Origin: Ophioderma brevispina
Lineage: Eukaryota; Echinodermata; Ophiuroidea; Amphilepidida; Ophiodermatidae
Length of the DNA: 64,000 nucleotides
Direction: 5' to 3'
Assembly: GCA_023653785.1 (NCBI GenBank)
Contig: JAMKCH010001715.1
Span: 1 to 64,000, forward strand
Positions 47,896 to 60,284 of the stretch are shown one piece after another; the first letter of the stretch is position 1; each line of letters opens with the position of its first letter. The position numbers and the translations under genes are program-made. A model generated the notes under the pieces. The model made no database searches and was not told where the DNA came from. It saw only the letters and a program-made list of their open reading frames with translations.

Positions 47896-47950
47896 TGGTC
47901 TGGCTGTCTGTCTGTCTGCCTGCCTGCCCTGGCTGTCTGTCCTGTCGGTG
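47896..47950. repeat. (TGTC/TGCC)n microsatellite
   Basis: A short run of GTCTGTCTGTCTGCCTGCC-type tetranucleotides. Confidence 0.9.
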
Positions 47951-48184
47951 GATACTTGTGCGACGCCATTTCTTATATTTTTGTTTAATCTGGTAATGAC
48001 TGTGCGTCTAAGTATGTTACTTAAGTTCATGTGTAATTTTAACAGATAAAAGTCACACAAGTCTGTCTAGACACAGCTGTTTGAATGATCTCATTTTATT
48101 AAACAAAATCAGAATAAAACAAAATTTACAACGGCGACACACACATTTGACATCTATTGAGTATTTATAACCACTGACATTTTC

Positions 48185-48490
48185 ATCCTGTGTAAATTTT
48201 AACGAATTTCATTGCGGGCAAATACATTTTTCTACAATACCTGTTACACACGTCTCTCTAATGAGAGAATGGGCACTAGAGGGCGCTATAACATAAAAAT
48301 CATGTCCTTTGCATGCCTATATGGCAAGATGCCCGCAATGGATTTTTCTGATTTTTTGGAGAGATAATAGCTATTGTCAATGTCCCTACTTATATCAGTT
48401 GTCCAAATTGTGTCGTCCAGCTGCTTAAAATAGCAGTAAAATAAAGAGACGATGATGGGGTCCAAACAGCTGTGTAGATATAGTTGTCTG
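48185..48490 (-). repeat. Dispersed repeat G, copy 1
   Basis: It aligns with 54595-54845: GGCAAATA..TTTTTCT, GGGC(A)..AGAGG(G)..GCTAT, (T)ATGGCAAGAT and GCTTAAAAT.G...A(A)ATAAA(A)GAGAC, then GGGGTC(C)AAACAGC.GTGT. On the minus strand it reads towards a run of lower complexity, which may be a retroposon 3' end. The 83-codon ORF across it is broken in the other copy. Confidence 0.55.
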
Positions 48491-48764
48491 TCTGTACAGC
48501 TACTCCTCCCATATGACTCTTCTTCAGAAATTGCCACCTTATGCCCTTAATACCATAACGCTCATAACCATAAGGGTGCAGATACTGCACATCTTCAAGA
48601 GACTTGCGCAGCTGACACAACATGAACTTTTGATAGAAAGTTACAAGTGTCATGAGGGAGGCAAACGTTGTGTAAATTCCCTTGGCATGAAAGGGAATTG
48701 ATTGTGTCATGGACTGAATCGTATTGATTCTTACTGTGATTTTGGTTGCAGGGGGGCCAACATC

Positions 48765-49440
48765 CCTATCACAGGCTGTCTACGTATAATGTTGTTGTGC
48801 AGGTTCTGAGCTATTCAAAGGTCGGTCTAAAACTGTACAAGTTGGATCTGCAGGGGCCGAATCCTATTCAAGTCTTCTACTGTTACAAGTTGGGTGTGCA
48901 GGGACTGAATCCTATTGAGAGTCTCTACTGTACGGTTGGATGTGCAGGGGCCGAATCCTATTCAAGTCTATACTGTGTATTTGTTAGTTTTGTGGTGTTG
49001 CAGGGGCGAATCCTATTCAAGTCTAGCTGTGTATTGTATATTTTGGGTGTGCGGGACTGAAAAATTTTTCCCCCCCCCTATGCAAAGTCTGTCTAACGTT
49101 ACAGGTTGGGTGGTGCAGGGGCCGAATCCTATTCAAGTCTAGCTGTGTAATTGTTAGTTTGGTGTGCAGGGGCGAATCCATTCAAAGTCTGTCTACTGTT
49201 ACAGGTTGGGTGTTCAGGGGTTGAATATATTCAAAGTCTAGGCGGTGTTATTGTATAGTTTTGGGTTGTACAGGGGCTGAATCCTATTCAAAGTCTTTCT
49301 ACTGTGCATTTTGGGCGTGTGCAGGGGCTGAATCCTATCAAAGTCCGTCGTACTGTTTCAGGTTGGGTGTGCAGGGGTTGATTCATATTCAAAGTCTGTC
49401 TACTGTACAAGTTGGGTATATAGGGGCTGACATGTTGAAT
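48765..49440 (+). repeat. Minisatellite, period about 45-60 bp, about 12 copies
   Basis: The unit runs GTTGGGTGTGCAGGGGCTGA, ATCCTATTCAAAGTC, TGTCTACTGTTACA. CAGGGG..GAATCC blocks start near 48851, 48898, 48944, 49001, 49115, 49167, 49216, 49271, 49321, 49372 and 49420. Two unit types occur: one with TCTACTGTTACAG and a longer one with AGCTGTGTATTGTTAGTTT. A C9 run interrupts one copy. Confidence 0.85.
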
Positions 49441-49839
49441 TTTGTTTTTTTACCCCAAATTAGCACACTTCTGGTTCAGACTTCGCCCGCTGGGTGAGAG
49501 ATCACCATTTCGTCTTCCATTGTGGTTGGGTCGGTGGTTGACCATGGTCCACTTTCTGATACCGCAATGGCAGTGCCCTTCAAGTGAAGACTGGCAGCTT
49601 CAACATAAAGTGATTCAAACAGTTTGTGAAGAGATTGATCCATGTTGAAGCTGCCGATCTTATACAGCAGAGTTTTTAGCCCAATTTGACTTGGACCGCC
49701 AATGCAATGGAAGTCGCCATTTTGAAAGTCAAACTAAAACACTGGGTGATTTGCGCAGAATAAAATTAGCCCCGACAAACATGTTGAAATAAAATAACTT
49801 ACGGCTATTTTTCACAAATATGTAGAAATTAGCAATTGT

Positions 49840-50140
49840 AACTTAATATTAAATTTGAATCAAACTTGGTTTACAGGTGAAACATGGGGTCCCACATTTA
49901 TTGATGAGTCAATACCAAGGTCAAAGGTCATGTGAGGTCAAGTTGTAAGTTAGGCTGAAAATGTAAAATTGATCGCAATTGAAAAGTTGAAGTTCAATTG
50001 GAACCAAGCTTTGTTTATGGATATTACATGCACATCCTTATTTGTTTACAAGGTCAAAGGTCACATATCAAGGTCAAAGGTCATATGAGACCTATCATTC
50101 ATAAAGTGGGCGACACAAGTGGTCCAAGGACTGATGTATT
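49840..50140 (+). repeat. AGGTCA family A element, head missing
   Basis: AATCAAACTTGGTTTACAGG is followed by ACCAAGGTCAAAGGTCATGT, GAGGTCAAGTTGTAAG and a second GGTCAAAGGTCACATATCA block. The 3' end GTGGGCGACACAAGTGGTCC, with AAGGACTGATGTATTTTT, is the decayed form of the terminal hairpin. Confidence 0.7.
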
Positions 50141-50894
50141 TTTTAAAGTGATTTTTGGAAATGTATGTCTGTCCGTAACATGTCATTTTTTACATCTTTA
50201 TTGTATCTTACAAACCTATTTATTTATTCAGTGAAATTCAATATATCTTAATGAAACTAGCTAGTGTCACCTTTCATATGAAACATAAATCAAGTTATTT
50301 GATCGTATGTAATTTTTGAAAATTTCAAACTTTGGTTGACATAATTACAGAACTGCCCTCCTATTTCCTGGGGCAATTACGTTGACTTGAATTGCAGACG
50401 CTGATGATAAAAAATTAAAATGAATATCAAATAACGTAGCGATTACATATAGGAATGAAGTGGACATCGGCAATTCATTAATACTTTTCGGGATAAATGG
50501 GTGGCACTGAATCGTGGTCATGACCATCCAGTACTTCACACATCCATGCACCGATACCCTCATAAGCCGACTAAAGAACACATAAAAACAATTGGTATGC
50601 CCAGCTCATGTTTCAATGGTTTCACAATTTCACAGACAGCGAGTTTCGATTATACAGTCCATCACTACGGTTTCACGCCTTGGAAGCTGCAATGGGGGGA
50701 ACTTTTTCACAAATAGGAGATTATCGGGGACAACGCTCGCAGTGTCGTGCAGATGATTCTGGGTTGCTGGGCATCTGTGTGACCATATATAGGTCACGAT
50801 TCCAAAAAAGGGTTTCCTGCTATTGGTTAAGAGTTTTCATATTTCAAATGATTGCGTGCAATTTCCTTATCAGAGTGATGCTGGCTCCATCTGT

Positions 50895-51056
50895 CTAGAC
50901 AACAGTGTCGTACATCTCTACCTTGGAATCGCATCCACAGAGTTTAATGTAGTCGTCTTCCGTCAGATACGTGAAAACTGCCAGGACATACCCCTCTGGA
51001 GTTAAAAATACATACAAAGTTCCTTTTTTTTCAATGATGAGATCAATAAAAGCCAT
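50895..51056 (-). CDS. Candidate coding exon, unrecognised protein
   Basis: A 53-codon minus-strand ORF starts at an ATG at 51056 and ends in TAG. Its second half, GYVLAVFTYLTEDDYIKLCG then CDSKVEMYDTVV, looks like real protein: mixed charged and hydrophobic residues and mostly non-AT-ending codons, unlike the flanking AT-rich DNA. A pyrimidine-rich stretch ending AACTCCAG lies inside it at about 51000, so the true exon may begin there and be the 3' terminal exon of a minus-strand gene nested in the BRF1 intron. I do not recognise the family and found no partner exon. It could also be a decayed gene copy or chance. Confidence 0.3.
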   Translation of the reverse strand: MAFIDLIIEKKGTLYVFLTPEGYVLAVFTYLTEDDYIKLCGCDSKVEMYDTVV

Positions 51057-51189
51057 TCTAGAATGTTATCATATGATAGCACTTTAATGGATGGTGACAA
51101 TAATTGATTCTCATAAGATTGAATTTTAGATGTAAGTATGTCACATTCACACAGTTTCTATTTCTGTCTGTAGGCTTGTCAGGAAAGTT

Positions 51190-51541
51190 TTAATAATAAT
51201 AATATAATAATAATAATAATATAATAATATATTGGCTTTTATAAAGCGCCATTTTCATCAAGATCACAGCGCTGTTGCCTATTATTATTACGCTGCCGTC
51301 AGGAAATCGTCACAATCATTTCACTTCATCTAGGCCGGCAGCTGGCCAAGCGCACAATCCTATCAGCACTTAGATTGTAATATTCCCCATAACAGCTACC
51401 CGAATATCGCTTGGGTCGACGAAGCAAGTGAGGTAAAGTGCCTTGCCCAAGTGCACAACACATTGGCCGCAGCAGGGCTCGAACTCACAACCTTTGGATC
51501 ATGAGTCGGCAGTCATATCCACTGGACCACATGTGCCCTCA
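51190..51541 (-). mobile_element. tRNA-derived SINE
   Basis: On the minus strand, box A TGGTCCAGTGG (51519-51529) and box B GAGTTCGAGCC (about 51475-51485) form a tRNA-like head. A body follows with GCACTTGGGCAAGGCACTTT, and a tail GGCGCTTTATAAAAGCCAAT runs into an AT-only (TTA)n tract at 51190-51235. The length and parts are those of a complete, slightly diverged SINE of the type common in marine invertebrates. Confidence 0.8.
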
Positions 51542-51854
51542 CATGAGACAACTTTTTGAACAACTAGAGCATGATGGGTCCTAACATTCCCTGGATTGAC
51601 AATGATGAGATAAGAGATAGGGAGAAATGTATAGTCCTCAGCATGACAATAAATGGCATAAAATACTTGATTAAACCCTGTCTGGGCAGACTATAGGTCC
51701 AAATTCCAGAGGTTGGATCCTACCCAAACCATCCCCAGGACTCTACCCTTTCAGTTTAATTTTTACCCCTGGCGCTTTAGGGGAAGGGGATTTTGTAATA
51801 GCACAATCTATCAGTGGCAGTGCCTGTAACCACCAGACCCATTATCCATTCTAG

Positions 51855-52016
51855 ATGATTATCATGTTTTGAGGAGTCCAAGTGTTGAAAATATCCGATC
51901 CAAAACATGATAATTATAAAATTGGATGATTTACTCTCAAAATTTATTGGTCTTGCTATGAGTTTTAAAATATTGGGCTCGACTGCATCTCGCCCAATAT
52001 TTTTGCAACTCATAGC
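51855..52016. repeat. Two adjacent hairpins
   Basis: The first pairs GATTATCATGTTTTG (about 51857-51871) with CAAAACATGATAATT (about 51901-51915). The second pairs GCTATGAGTTTTAAAATATT (51955-51974, continuing GGGC) with GCCCAATATTTTTGCAACTC (51992-52011, continuing ATAGC). They are followed by TGTGACCTTTGACCT half-sites. Probably part of an old foldback or repeat; non-coding. Confidence 0.6.
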
Positions 52017-52460
52017 TCGTTCACTGAATTTGGGCTCGATCCATCCCTCCTCAATTTCTCCCATGTGTGACCTTTGACCTATGTGTGTAACCTTTGACCT
52101 CAAATTTGTTTTGTGCTCAGGTCAGTGGTCCTTTTCAGTGGTCCCAATTTGGTATTCATAGGGCATTTCTATGCAAATTGACCTCTAGATGACCTTTGAC
52201 CTTTTGGGTCACTCAAAACCATTGGGCTGAAGAATCAACTCCACTGTAAGGGTTATTTCCGAATATTTACGTGTGAATATAGACGAGTTCAGTTGTGGAT
52301 CATGGGCACACCCATGACCGACCCACATCAAAGCGCCTAAATCGGTGTGTGGTTTGTGTCTATTGCTGGAATCTATTTTGATTAATTTTGGTGAGTTGCT
52401 ATATTGAAGGAGGCTTGGCTGTCGTCTTCTGATTTTCATCATTTTATCTGGAGGACCTTT

Positions 52461-52642
52461 TATACTTCGTTCGGCCTGAACTAATGAGCGATGTCATAGC
52501 TTTTGCGCAGCTATTGTGCATGTGTGTCTCGTGCGGCGACTTTGTATGCTCACGATTACAGCTACTGTTTACTGGGATTTGCACGATTAAGACTGCATCA
52601 AAGCTATGACGTCATTCCTTAGTTCAGTCTGGACGAAGTATA
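52461..52642. mobile_element. TA-flanked MITE, 182 bp
   Basis: The left end TATACTTCGTTCGGCCTGAA, continuing through a GATGTCATAGCTTT block, is matched inverted at the right end (TATACTTCGTCCAGACTGAA, with GACGTCATAGCTTT on the minus strand). The arms are about 50 bp with a few mismatches. TA at the tips suggests a Tc1/mariner-type mobiliser. Confidence 0.7.
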
Positions 52643-53614
52643 GCATAAAAAACTCTGAAATCAAAATACTACTTTTCATCCAATCAGTGAATAAGTATCT
52701 AATTTGCATCAGGAATGCAAAGGATCCACAACAGGAACATAACAGGTAGGGGAGGGGAAATAGGGTACAATATCCCCAGACTGCTCTAACCATGAAAGTC
52801 AGCTACCAGAAAAGGAAGGAAAAGAGAGCAGTGAGTGGGGGAAGGAGGAAGGAAAGTGGAAAAATGCAAGGTGGGAAAATGTAGGTACATTGGCACCTAC
52901 TGAGACCTCAAGAAAATTCATCTGTCACCTCTATCAAATTCATAAACTTGTTATCCAACAAACACTGCTATGCAGCTTGACCAATTGATTACAAACCTCA
53001 AAATTCTACTTTTGACATGATAGACTTTGAGAAAGATAACAAAGCTGAAAATTTTAGATTTGATATGATAGTTTAAGAAATATATGTAATTCTGTGGGTA
53101 GACAAGATTTTTTTATTTTTAAATTTTAATCTTTAACACTCTTTTTGATGAAATCCACTAGGAATACAACATATATTGAACAAGACTAACAGTACACCAT
53201 TTTCTATATAGTGATTAGTTCATTATATCCACACATGTGAAAACAACAACAACACCACAAAATAACAAGCATTGTATGTTAACGTTTAGAACCATTCTTT
53301 AATCTTACAATTGGAATGTTTTGGCCATGTCTCGCAATCAAGTGTATTTGAATTAAAATTACCTTTAAAATGAAGGGCAGCCCAAGTTGAGTCCTGTTTA
53401 GTGAATTGTCTTGTTGTAGGGAATAGTAACACATGTATGATTTTTTTTGTGCTTAACTGTGTTAAAATGAACCACTTTTTTAGACAACTGTGTTAAACTG
53501 TGTTTGGGTGATGGCGGTCTAGAGACACAAGGACATTTCCAGAAAGAAAGAATTTTGTTTGAACCCAGGTTTTTTGGATATTGGTAGTGCTTATTAATAT
53601 ATTAGATCACACCT

Positions 53615-54380
53615 AAAGTGAAAACACATAAAGATTACTTTGTCCACTGTTGTCTGTTGTTGTTGTGAAAAAGGGATAACATTTGCCTGTAATATCTGCA
53701 TACTTCAATGGAGTTAAACCAAACTTGAGTCATAGGTGCAATTTCGGATCCCTCATTTATTGGAGGTCAAAGGTCCAATACAAGAGTCAAAGGTCACATC
53801 CAGATCAAAGGTCACATACCAAGTCAAAGGTCTGTAAGATTGTCTGTTGATTGTTGTTGTCGTTGTTGTGAAAAGGGTTAACATTTGCTTGTAATAATCT
53901 GCATACTAATGGATTTAAACCAACCTTGAGTAATAGGTGCAACATGGGATTACTCATTTGTTGATGAGGTCAAAGGCCACATAGCAAGGTCAACGGTCAC
54001 ATAGCAAGGTCAAAGGTCATGTGAGGTCAAGTTGTAAGATAAGCTGAAAATGTAAAATTGACTTCAATTGAAAAGCTGAAGCTCAATTGAAGTCAAATTT
54101 GAGTCATAGGTGCAACATTAGATCCCTCAAAGGTCACATAACAAATTCAAATGTCATGTGAGGTCAAATTGTAAGATAGGTTGAAAAGTGAAATTGTCCT
54201 CGATTAAAAAGTTGAAGTCCAAGTGGAACCAAACTTGGTTTATGGAGATTACATGCAAACCCCCATTTGTTTATATGGTCAAAAGGTCACATCAAAGTCA
54301 AAGGTCATATGAGGTCTATCATTCACAAACCACGACAGCAGGTGACACTAGAGGTCCAAGGACCGCAATGTATTTTTTTT
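53615..54380 (+). repeat. AGGTCA family A element, longest copy
   Basis: It starts at AAACACATAAAGATTACTTTG with TGTTGTCTGTTGTTGTTG, then GGGATAACATTTGCCTGTAA. The whole TGTTGTTG plus GGGTTAACATTTGC module is repeated from about 53835. Multiple (A)AGGTCAAAGGTCA-type pairs follow (54007-54019 is one), then the TTACATGCAAACCCCCATTTG block. It ends CACGACAGCAGGTGACAC, AGAGGTCCAAGGACCGCAAT, GTATTTTTTTT, which keeps a weakened 3' hairpin. Confidence 0.75.
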
Positions 54381-54594
54381 TACTAAAGAACCCTTACATT
54401 TCATCCTGCAGGGCAAATTGTGTTTTGTCAAAAAGTACAGTTGATCCCCACCTACTGAGATTGCCTCCACTTCTACACAGCTTTTTGAAAGTCTCATTTG
54501 TATCACGACAAAAACAGAATAGAATGAAAAAAAAACTTTTAATAGCAACACACTGATTTGCGTTATTTATTTAGCTGTCTTTTTTTTTTTTTAC

Positions 54595-54845
54595 AAAATT
54601 TCATTGAGGGCAAATATGATTTTTCTTACATTTATCTAGTTTTACACAGATCCCTATGGAATATGGGCATATAGAGGGTGCTATTTCATACAAATCATGA
54701 TGTTTGTGGGCCTTTATGGCAAGATTCTGAAAGTGGATTTGTCTCTGATTTTACAGAGGTATGTCAAAATTGCATTGCCATTGCTTAAAATGGTGCTACA
54801 AATAAAAGAGACAAATTGTATGGGGGTCAAACAGCAGTGTCTACC
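54595..54845 (-). repeat. Dispersed repeat G, copy 2
   Basis: It matches 48185-48490 block for block, with many substitutions. A T12 run at 54581-54592 lies directly beside it, which on the minus strand would be a poly-A-like tail; that fits a retroposon. Confidence 0.5.
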
Positions 54846-54879
54846 ATCATGTTAACTAGTGTCTAACCAATTACCCTAA

Positions 54880-55290
54880 TATCTGTTATACCGATTACAG
54901 AGAATTTCAAAATTGGTTCATTCTGATTCCAATTTTTTCTATGTATTTTTTTTTTTGGCGTTACCATCACCGTTTTCGACAGCCAGAATCTGCCAGAAAG
55001 TAGCAGATCGATTTAGGTAAACCACTAAAATGGTGAAATAATAAGTTAGGAACAACATACACACTCTTGTGTACATAAAATAATAAATTGTTTCTGTTTT
55101 GATTTATTTTCACCGTTTGGCCATCAGTTTGGAACAATTTTAATTCAAGTTTGGACCTCTTTGATATTAATTTTATCAGTATAGAAAATCGGTAAAGAAT
55201 GAGAATTTTGCCGATACCGATCAGATACCGATAAGGTCATAATCGGCCCGATTTCAAAAATACCCATCATATCGGTTAATCTCCAATGTA
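54880..55290. mobile_element. Possible MITE with ATCGG motifs
   Basis: The right part contains GCCGATACCGATCAGATACC, GATAAGGTCATAATCGGCCC and CATATCGGTTAATC. The left end has ATCTGTTATACCGATTACAG. Repeated CGATA/ATCGG motifs near inverted ends occur in widespread hAT-like MITEs. The arms are too decayed for a firm call. Confidence 0.35.
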
Positions 55291-55315
55291 AACATAATTA
55301 CAACATTCAAGAGTT

Positions 55316-55378
55316 AAGGTTTAGGATTAGGGCTGTGGGTTAGGGTTTAGGGTTAGAGTTTATGCTTAGTATTAGGGT
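55316..55378 (+). repeat. Short telomere-like TTAGGG tract
   Basis: GGTTTAGGATTAGGGCTGTG, then GGTTAGGGTTTAGGGTTAGA: about seven imperfect TTAGGG units. Too short and degenerate to be a chromosome end. Confidence 0.7.
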
Positions 55379-56133
55379 ATTCTTGCGGGAAGATAAGACC
55401 CTACCTCTTCATCAAAAACATTTTTCACCCCCAGTATTCCCTTGTCAGAATTCTTGCATCGAACTTCAGAAAGTGTTAATAGCAACAATTAGCTACCTAC
55501 CTTGAGATAAGTGAAAAGCAATAAGTACGTAATCAAGTAAAAGGTGTTCTGGTAATTAGCATGCATGATTGAAGAAAGTGCCATTGACCTACCATAGAAA
55601 GTTTATGTACCTCTTTCTTCATAATGTGCAATTAATTCTCTATTTCTCCAGCTTTTCCACCCTCATGGAAAATGTATTGGCAAGCTTAATTACAAGATTC
55701 TGCATCTACTAACAAAAACTAGACTTGTGCTTTAATTTGATTAGTACTTTATTTTCTTATAATGTGAGTTGATAAACCACATGAATTAATTTGAATTAAG
55801 GAGTTTACACCTTGCCACTTCAAATTTGCAAAAGGTGATAATCCAGTGGAACATAGAAAGACTGGATCATGGTTCATTTGTTATGTTTCAAAACACATAA
55901 TTCGTTGACAATTTTCAGGGCATTTTACGATCCCCAGCCTTGTTACCCGACTAAATTTCAAAAAGTTATGCTATTTGTACTGTCCGTATCTGATCCATTA
56001 GCTTAGTATCAAATGTACATCAGATTTGAACTGGTGACACCTGTTTTAGCTCGATCTGAATTTGGTCATTCTTGCTTGATACATGGACAGGTGATGAACT
56101 AATTGATCAGTGTATGATATGTATCTTTTGTAG

Positions 56134-56502
56134 TTAAAGAGGATAATTGTGATCCACAGCCTCGTCCCCCCCCCCCCCCCCCGACTTACCTAAAAAAAGT
56201 TGAGATTTTCATATCATCTGAACCATTAACATTAGTAATCCATGTGTGCCAAATCTTACGTGCAAATTCGGCCGTGTCTGTAAGTAATTCGCAATTTTGT
56301 ATTTTCTGTCCGTAAACGGACAGAAATTATAGCACAGTGGCATATGGGACCGTGGGAAACGAGCATTTGCTTATAACAGAAAACAACACGTCAACAGTCG
56401 GGACTCATCCTAAAAGTTGTGGAAAAGCTTTCTCAAGGATATCTAGTGAATCACAATGAATAAAACAGAAGGGGTTGTGGAATTAACAAAATTAGCCTTT
56501 AG
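56134..56502. mobile_element. MITE family F, copy 2
   Basis: It shares AGTTGAGATTTTCATATCAT, GCCAAATCTTACGTGCAAAT, the palindrome TTCTGTCCGTAAACGGACAG and GAGCATTTGC with the intact copy at 34430-34770. The tips are weakened: TTAAAGAGG at the left and GCCTTTAG at the right. A run of about 18 C at 56164-56182 replaces the shorter C run of the other copy. A further partial head is seen at about 55914-55990. Confidence 0.7.
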
Positions 56503-56509
56503 TAAGAAC

Positions 56510-59500
56510 AGTGGCAAGCGCGCATGGTAAAATCAAGGAAGGGCGAAACATCATGGGGGGGGCTTTTACAGATTAACAGCCATTTTTACACAATATTTAT
56601 TGCTTAAACCTGTTTTTTTTTTCCTGGATTTTAAAGAGGGGTGGGGCACTGCCCGCCTGCCACCGTCCACCCCTGGCACTGCCCCTGGCTAAGAACTTCA
56701 TTCAAATTCATAGTATATCTCTTTTATTGTGAGCTTTTACTTTGTTCTTCTGCATGTGTCATTGCGATCAATAGCAGTAAGTTGTTTGTTCAATATGTTG
56801 AAATAATTTGTTTGAACAACAAGGACAGCTATCTAAAAGCCTGTATAAGTTTTTTGTCAATATAATTCTTTGACTAAGAATCTGTTTTGTTATTGATCTG
56901 TTATAAGGTCGTATTTGATTTTTAATAACTTAAATGTTGTAATTGAAATTTGGATCTTTCTATCATAATGACACAATATGACACAATTGTGTTTAATTAT
57001 TAAAGCACTATATGACATCTGTAATCCATAGGTGAAAGAACCTCCTCTAGGGCGGTAGCTACGTTTGGTACCTCTACATCTTCCACCTGGAATGCTTTTG
57101 GCACGGATTTTGAAAGCATACTGCCAGTGCTTTGTCTTTAAATTTGTTCATGCCATAACGTTCTAAACAAAATTCCTTTAACGCCTAGTTTGCTTGTTAT
57201 GCTCCCATCGGGGCCTGGGCTCAGCAAACTATGCACTGATCCACGCCGATTGAGTGCTCAGCATGTCGATTATTGCCAAGTACACGGATGCCCCAATTGG
57301 GCCAGCTGTGTGTTATGCTGCGGAGGCAGCACTACACGCTTAAATACGCTTATATTGTAAAGATGGTGCTTCACTTTATTGAGAATTGTGCTTATAGCCA
57401 GGTGGAAGGTATTCGACTGTGATATCATTGTACTAAAGTAGGCAATAAATTAGACAAATGAAATGATGAAAATTGTATTGTATTGTGTCTAAAACCGAGT
57501 TCCTTTAAATCTCGATCGTGGGTTCACACATCCTGAGGAGATTTCTGCGTTGTGATTGGTTTAGAGCAGTCCTAAACAACATTTCTGGCCCTGCAGTAAT
57601 CGATTTCTGATCACGTTTGGTCAGGACAAAATGATAGAAATAGTAGGCGTGGTACAATGAGCTCCTTATGATCATGACTGTTACGGCTATTTGTCTCAAA
57701 ATATATGTGAAGCCCAATAATACTTGACTGTTCATTCAGAACCTTTTTTTTTTTTTTGGAATATTGAGTGGAATAAAACACAAAACCTGCGTTCAATATT
57801 TGTGTATGTTTTTGCACATACAACCACACCCCATTAATGTAATGGAACATTGTGATGTTTTCTCAGTGTGAAGACGACAAAACATGGCATGAAGAGAGGT
57901 ACTTTCAGCTGATTTTGGAGGATTTAAGGTACAAATATTCACATAAAATGTGTAAATGAATGGGGCTGACACTCGCCCTTGGATTTTCATGAGTTAAATA
58001 CACGCTGATTTGGCCCTCTGGCCGGCCGGTGGAGGTCACTTCGCGACGACGCGGCACCGGCCTGCCCTGTCCATCAGCGGTTTACTCCTGAAACTCTATG
58101 AGATGAACCCCTACTTAAGCCTGGTTAACAGCAAAGTGCCTTCTTTAGCCCATTTATCCCTAGTAGATTTTGTATAGGCTATAACACAAAGTCAGGCTGT
58201 CTTTTGAAATGGCTTCACAAATGACCTGTCATCTCAAAACCATCTTAGTCTAGGCTTGTTTGAGCTCATTTTAATGCATTTCCTGCTAATTTCAATCATG
58301 AAAAATGTTGTCTATTGAGCACTGAGTAGTCACTGTCCCTGCTTGACGGGATAACTATGTAATAGAAGGAACCATGTACACACCTGCATTTCTTCATATC
58401 ATATGACCATACTCAGCAACGAAATAGGCTCATTTGCTGAATAAGATACTTATGCTGAATTAGACCATGTCAGGAATCGAGGTTTCTTGTTTCATGCTGG
58501 CGATAAATTTCATCATTATGACAATTCCGACATTATCTATATCTCTGTCAAAGATTACACGGAGATTTCTCATGTTCCTAAGCTTACTGATGTACGCCCA
58601 TGAATTATAGATTTCTGTGCTTTAGTTGTCATTGCCTAAGCTACAATTTTTGTCATTGAACAAACAGAGATCGCATCCTTTTCCACAGGGACACTGTGGT
58701 AGAATTAAATTTCCCTCCTTTTTAGAACTTTGCAAGAAGGCACCAGGAGGAATTTTTGAAATAAAAAGAAATATATTTCAAACCTATTTCCCTATTTCCT
58801 GCAAGCTTACTTTGGATTAAGTGTTTTCAATATGAATCAAGTTATGATCTAAGCTCTAAACATCGTCTTCAAAATCACCAAATTGTTTTTGGCCCATAGA
58901 GAGATGGCTTCAAATTCTTTGATTTAAACCTAACGTTGAATGTCCTTGCATGTTTTGGAGATTTTCTTTTTCTGTTAAGTCTAAAATTGATATAATATCA
59001 CAGTCCTTCAAAAAGAGAAGCAAGAAAGAAACTGTTTATGAGTATGCTCAGTCCAAGTGTCATACAACTCATACCAATTAATGACAATTCCCTCTCACAA
59101 TTCATTGAGTGTTCATGCCCCAGAAAACAAACCTGCAAAAAAGAGGCCCCCTCCCAAGAACACCACAAATGCCTCTCATATATTTGCAATTATATACTGC
59201 AATCTATTGCAAGCAGCATTGTTTTTTTTTTATGGGGGGGGGGGGAGGAAGGTTCATGATATCCAAATTTCAATACCTTTTGAGCTGTATTAATATTTAC
59301 ATTAAAGCCAATTTTTGAGAATTAATTGTAAAGTGTTTTTTTTTTTTGACGGACCAGCAAAAAAGTAAACTTTGAGCAGGTCCCTTAATATGCGGAACCT
59401 TTCAAACTCCATCCTTTCTTGGTGAAAACTATAGAGGGTAATCCTTCGTTCCTTCTCCGGTGATGTCCTCTATAATCAATTGCACTAGAAAACTGATGAA

Positions 59501-60280
59501 TTGCCACTCAAAAAGTCTCAAATATGTGTAAAGATATAAATTGAAAGGTATGTCTTGAATTTGATCAAAAGATTGCAGGCAAACAACAAAGTACTTGAAA
59601 AAGGAAATATATTGATTGAAGATGCTCACAAGTCCCACCCGTGACAACATTTGTCGAAGTTTAGCTGTTTGAATATTGACTGGCTACAGCCATGATATTG
59701 CCATATATTTCAAAGGCTGAAATACCAAAATGCCAACACACTGCTGTGTGATTGACATATAGCACTGTTAGTCCCACTGCACTTCATAAAATTTCAGCCT
59801 AACTAGTTTTAAGATCAATATTTCATGTGTCATATCAACCCAATCTTGTGCTAGTGTACATTTATGGATAATAGGGAAACAAGGAATCTGTTTGATGTGC
59901 CGCTGTAATGAGCGACAGTCCCGCCTTGAGATTTTTTCGCATTTGGCTCACATATTCTAAGCCATTTGATTAATACCAAAGTCTAAATGAAATTGTCAAA
60001 AATGTCACAGGATTTTCATTTGCCATTTTATGAATCAACTATAGGTGACTTCACAGTGTTATTTTGGGAGATGATCTAATTATTTCAGGTTGATTGGGAT
60101 ATGTTGCCAAATTGATAAATTTACAACAGCAAAATGCTAATCCTAAATGTAACTTCATTTATCCAAAAAGATGGTGGATTTTTCAAATGTAAAAAAAAGA
60201 GAATCTGACTGATTTACATGGCCAAGGCAATTACTGCTCCCTCTTTCTCGGGCTTACCCAAGATGTATATATGATGTATA
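56510..60280. other. No recognised gene
   Basis: Mostly AT-rich single-copy-looking DNA, with homopolymer runs (T12 at about 57747, T9 at 59222, G10 at about 59235, T11 at 59337). A CpG-rich patch lies at 58018-58080 (GGCCGGCCGGTGGAGGTCAC) and another at 57190-57350, without an ORF I recognise. ORFs are under 80 codons. Confidence 0.45.
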
Positions 60281-60284
60281 TTAA

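Noticed and set aside
48286..48537. 83-codon minus-strand ORF
   Set aside because: It overlaps dispersed repeat G; the other copy at 54595-54845 has stops and frameshifts in the same frame, so protein conservation is not supported.
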